This document shows positions 61,425-64,000 of a stretch of 64,000 nucleotides of DNA, in pieces. Origin of the DNA: Coprobacillus cateniformis (GTDB lineage Bacteria; Bacillota_I; Bacilli_A; Erysipelotrichales; Coprobacillaceae); NCBI RefSeq assembly GCF_009767585.1, contig NZ_WSNW01000001.1, positions 3,246,041 to 3,310,040 of the forward strand. The letters are read 5' to 3'. The notes beneath the pieces were generated by a model. The model did not search any database and was not told the origin of the DNA. It saw only the letters and a list, made by a program, of their open reading frames with translations. A program made the position numbers and the translations under genes. Each line of letters starts with the position of its first letter. Position 1 is the stretch's first letter.

Positions 61425-62705
61425 ATGGAAACAGTTTGTAACAAACTAGAAAAATGTATGATGGAAGTGAAAGTGACTTTCACAACTGAAGAATGGAAAA
61501 ATGCTCAAGAAAAAGCATTAGAAAAATTAGCTAAAAATGTAAAAATTGATGGATTTAGACAAGGTAAAGCTCCAATGAAAATGGTTAAATCTAGAGTGGG
61601 GAAAGCTGCAATCTTAGAGGAAGCAACAGATGTTGTTTTGAAGAAAAGTTATGCTGCTATCTTACTAGATAACAATATTCAACCAGTTGGTCAACCTCAA
61701 GTTCAAATTGATGAATTGACAGAAGATGTTTTAAAAGTAACAGTCACTGCTCCTGTTGCTCCTGAAGTAACTTTAGGACAATATAAAGGATTAGAAGTGA
61801 AAAAGGGAACTGTTAAAGTAACTAAGAAGGAAATTGAAGCTGAATTAGCTAACTATCAAAATCAATTTGCAGAATTAATCATTAAAGAAGAAGGAACTGT
61901 TGAAAACGGTGATACTGCCGTTATTGACTTTGAAGGATTTAAAGATGGTGTTGCTTTTGAAGGTGGAAAAGCTGAAAATCATTCATTAGAAATTGGATCA
62001 GGTTCATTTATTCCAGGTTTTGAAGAACAAGTTATAGGTATGAAAGTAGGGGAAGAAAAAGAAATTAATGTTACTTTCCCAGAGGAATATCAATCAGCTG
62101 AATTAGCAGGACAAGAGGCTGTCTTCAAAGTGAAAGTACATGAAATTAAAACGAAAGTTTTACCTGATATTGATGATGAATTAGCAAAAGATGTTAATAT
62201 TGATGGTATTGAAACATTAGCTGATTTGGAAACTTATACAAAAGAACAAATCAAGAATAAAAAACAAACAGAAGTAGAATCTAAATTTAGTGATGATATC
62301 TTTAACGCGGTTATTGAAAACACTCCATTAGAAGTTCCAGAAGCAATGATTGAAACAGAAACACAAACAATGTTAAGAGAAGTTGAACAAAATTTATCAC
62401 AACAGGGTTTGAATATGGAACTGTTCCAACAGTTAACTGGAAAAACAATGGAAGATATGAAAACTGAAATGAGCGAACAAGCTGAAAAACGTGTAAAATT
62501 TAATTTGATTTTAGCTGAAATTGCTAAAGCTGAAAACATTGAAATTTCTGATGAAGAAGTTGATGATGAAATCAAAGAAATTGCGACTTATTATGGTAGA
62601 GAATTTGATGAAGTCAAAACAATTTTTGAAGCTCAAATGGGACAAATCAAATCAGATTTAGCAACTCGTAAAGCAGTTCAACTAATCAAAGATAACGTGA
62701 AATAA
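61425..62705 (+). CDS. tig: Trigger factor
   Basis: A 426-aa ribosome-associated chaperone with peptidyl-prolyl isomerase domain. The ribosome-binding loop GFRQGKAPMKMVKSR lies near residue 42, the FKBP-like domain about 150-240 (ENGDTAVIDFEGFKDG, FIPGFEEQVIGMKVGEEKEI), and the helical C-terminal chaperone arms after that. TGGAGG precedes the ATG. A CIRCE overlaps the upstream region, suggesting heat-shock control by HrcA, which is not usual for tig. lon follows after a hairpin. Confidence 0.97.
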   Translation: METVCNKLEKCMMEVKVTFTTEEWKNAQEKALEKLAKNVKIDGFRQGKAPMKMVKSRVGKAAILEEATDVVLKKSYAAILLDNNIQPVGQPQVQIDELTEDVLKVTVTAPVAPEVTLGQYKGLEVKKGTVKVTKKEIEAELANYQNQFAELIIKEEGTVENGDTAVIDFEGFKDGVAFEGGKAENHSLEIGSGSFIPGFEEQVIGMKVGEEKEINVTFPEEYQSAELAGQEAVFKVKVHEIKTKVLPDIDDELAKDVNIDGIETLADLETYTKEQIKNKKQTEVESKFSDDIFNAVIENTPLEVPEAMIETETQTMLREVEQNLSQQGLNMELFQQLTGKTMEDMKTEMSEQAEKRVKFNLILAEIAKAENIEISDEEVDDEIKEIATYYGREFDEVKTIFEAQMGQIKSDLATRKAVQLIKDNVK

Positions 62706-62729
62706 GACGCTTGATGCGTCTTGTTTTGT
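62704..62729 (+). terminator. Hairpin after tig
   Basis: AAGACGC, loop TTGAT, GCGTCTT followed by G and T4. The interrupted T-run suggests an imperfect terminator that may let part of the transcripts reach lon. Confidence 0.7.
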
Positions 62730-62800
62730 TAAGTCATTTGATTAGACAAATGTGATATTATTATATATAATGATGTCGAATGAAAAGGAGGTAATGAATT

Positions 62801-64000
62801 ATGGAAGAGTTAGATATTGTAGTTGATTTACCTGTCATTTGTACAAGAGGAATGATTGTTTTTCCTAACCATGAAATTTCTTTAGATGTTGGAAGAGATT
62901 TTAGTCTTAAAGCTATTGAAAAAGGTGTGAATGAATTTGATGAAAATATTGTCTTTATTTCTCAAATCAATCCACTTGATGAAAATACAGATTTTGAACA
63001 TGTTTATCACTTTGGGACTTTATGTAAAGTGAAAAGAAGAATTAAAAGAGATAATCATGGAACAATCAAGTTGACTGTTGAAGGTCAAAAAAGAGTAGAA
63101 ATTTTAAGTCTTGACGAAAAAGATGGATGTTTATTTGCAAAGACAAGATATCTTGAAGATATTGAAAGTGAAAAAACTGAAGAAATTGCATTGGTTCGTA
63201 AGGTTAGTGAACAAATGCAGTCAATGAATAAAAATCTACAAATGTTCCCACGTGAAGTTTTTTCGAATCTTTCACAAGGGATGAGTGCAAGTGCATTGGC
63301 AGATACAATTGGTCAATATATCAATGTAGAATTACAAACAAAACAGAAAATCTTAGCTGAATGTGATATTAATAAGCGTTTGCTTCTTGTTTTAGGAAGT
63401 ATGGAAGAAGAAAAGGTTATTAATGAATTAGAAGAAAAGATTAATTTAAAAGTCAAGGAAAGTATTGATGAAAATCAAAAAGAATATTATTTAAGAGAAA
63501 AATTAAGAGCTATTAAAGAAGAATTAGGGGATACTCCTAATAAAGAGGATGATGCTGATGCTATTCGTGAAGAGTTGAATAATCATCCATATCCTGATTA
63601 TATCAAGGAAAAGATTGAAGAAGAGTTAAGACGTTATGATATGATGCCATCTGCTTCATCAGAAGCAAATGTTGTAAGATCTTATATTGATTGGGTTATG
63701 AAAACACCTTGGTATCAGGAGACTGAAGATATTCAAGATATCAATGAAGTTGAGAAAGTCTTAAATGAAGATCACTTTGGATTAGAAAAGCCAAAAGAAA
63801 GAATTGTAGAGCATTTGGCTGTCAAGCAAATGACACAATCTTTGAATGCTCCAATTATCTGTTTGGTTGGCCCACCAGGTGTCGGGAAAACATCTATTTC
63901 TAAGTCTATTGCAAGAGCACTAGGTAGAAAATTTGTGAAAGCATCATTAGGTGGAGTCAAAGATGAAGCTGAAATTAGAGGGCATCGTAGAACTTATTTA
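62801..64000 (+). CDS. lon: Lon protease (ATP-dependent), N-terminal 400 codons
   Basis: First half of a LonA protease, cut by the window end. The N-terminal substrate-binding domain (VVDLPVICTRGMIVFPNHEI at the start) runs to about residue 200, a helical part with IDENQKEYYLREKLRAIKEE follows, and the AAA+ module begins with GPPGVGKTSISKSIARALG and KASLGGVKDEAEIRGHRRTY, the Lon signature. The protease Ser-Lys dyad lies outside. AAAGGAGG lies 8-10 nt before ATG 62801. In Firmicutes tig-clpX-lon is common; clpX is absent here. Confidence 0.96.
   Translation, partial: MEELDIVVDLPVICTRGMIVFPNHEISLDVGRDFSLKAIEKGVNEFDENIVFISQINPLDENTDFEHVYHFGTLCKVKRRIKRDNHGTIKLTVEGQKRVEILSLDEKDGCLFAKTRYLEDIESEKTEEIALVRKVSEQMQSMNKNLQMFPREVFSNLSQGMSASALADTIGQYINVELQTKQKILAECDINKRLLLVLGSMEEEKVINELEEKINLKVKESIDENQKEYYLREKLRAIKEELGDTPNKEDDADAIREELNNHPYPDYIKEKIEEELRRYDMMPSASSEANVVRSYIDWVMKTPWYQETEDIQDINEVEKVLNEDHFGLEKPKERIVEHLAVKQMTQSLNAPIICLVGPPGVGKTSISKSIARALGRKFVKASLGGVKDEAEIRGHRRTYL

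Noticed and set aside
1..64000. tRNA, rRNA genes, CRISPR arrays, prophage modules
   Set aside because: No tRNA-like TpsiC/acceptor pattern, rRNA stretch, regularly spaced repeat series or phage structural gene was noticed on reading; short tRNAs could escape reading by eye, so a dedicated tRNA search would settle this.

Overview
The window is an AT-rich, densely coding, low-GC Gram-positive (Firmicutes) chromosome segment. Spore-former genes (yqfC/yqfD, cotJ, ylbD/ylbE/ylbF relatives, a YjcZ-like Cys/Gly peptide), HrcA/CIRCE sites and a D-Ala-D-Ser glycopeptide-resistance type cluster suggest a gut Erysipelotrichia/Coprobacillaceae-like bacterium. That assignment is inference from gene content; no rRNA or tRNA gene was seen to confirm it.

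Layout. 1-5096 (minus strand): a D-Ala-D-Ser cell-wall cluster (ligase, VanXY, VanT membrane domain, VanT-type racemase, VanY running off the left edge). The membrane domain is broken by a 20-bp tandem duplication. 5234-7889: clpB behind a promoter flanked by two CIRCE operators. 7961-15842: flavodoxin, rsmE, an unknown gene, mtaB, a divergent murE-like ligase, deoC, rpsU, yqfC-yqfD-phoH. 15956-25000: mutY, a dGTPase-like HD protein, darA, a GNAT-FolC fusion, a DbpA-like RNA helicase, ppdK. 25106-28000: a PI-PLC-like protein and an IS30 relic. 28011-31027: dprA-like, rhomboid, galU, membrane protein. 31064-35385: cotJC and a CotJA-CotJB fusion, flavodoxin-like protein, metY-like enzyme, def, Cys/Gly peptide. 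35508-38895: UPF0223, ftsW, ylbD-E-F, rsmD, coaD, in an order like Bacillus ylb. 38902-42839: a pyrB-C-K-D operon with a leader attenuator.

42840-49000 is the accessory island. It holds a decayed membrane-protein gene, an intact IS110-family element with a structured noncoding leader that looks like a bridge RNA, four small unknown genes separated by related imperfect palindromes (a possible immunity-gene array), and a decayed inverted IS110 copy whose leader is conserved except in a loop.

49073-64000: EamA exporter, beta-hydroxyacid dehydrogenase, AraC regulator, methyltransferase, rpsO, mgtE (behind a Pro-containing upstream ORF), membrane protein, pnp, maf, 6-phosphofructokinase, alanine dehydrogenase, a TPR-like protein, tig and the start of lon. 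A third CIRCE overlaps the stop codon of the TPR gene and sits just upstream of the tig promoter, which suggests ClpB and trigger factor (perhaps Lon) share HrcA control.

Most interesting: the IS110 leader pair, the palindrome-separated cassette array, the pyr leader, the CIRCE before tig, the vanT duplication, the mgtE upstream ORF and the GNAT-FolC fusion.
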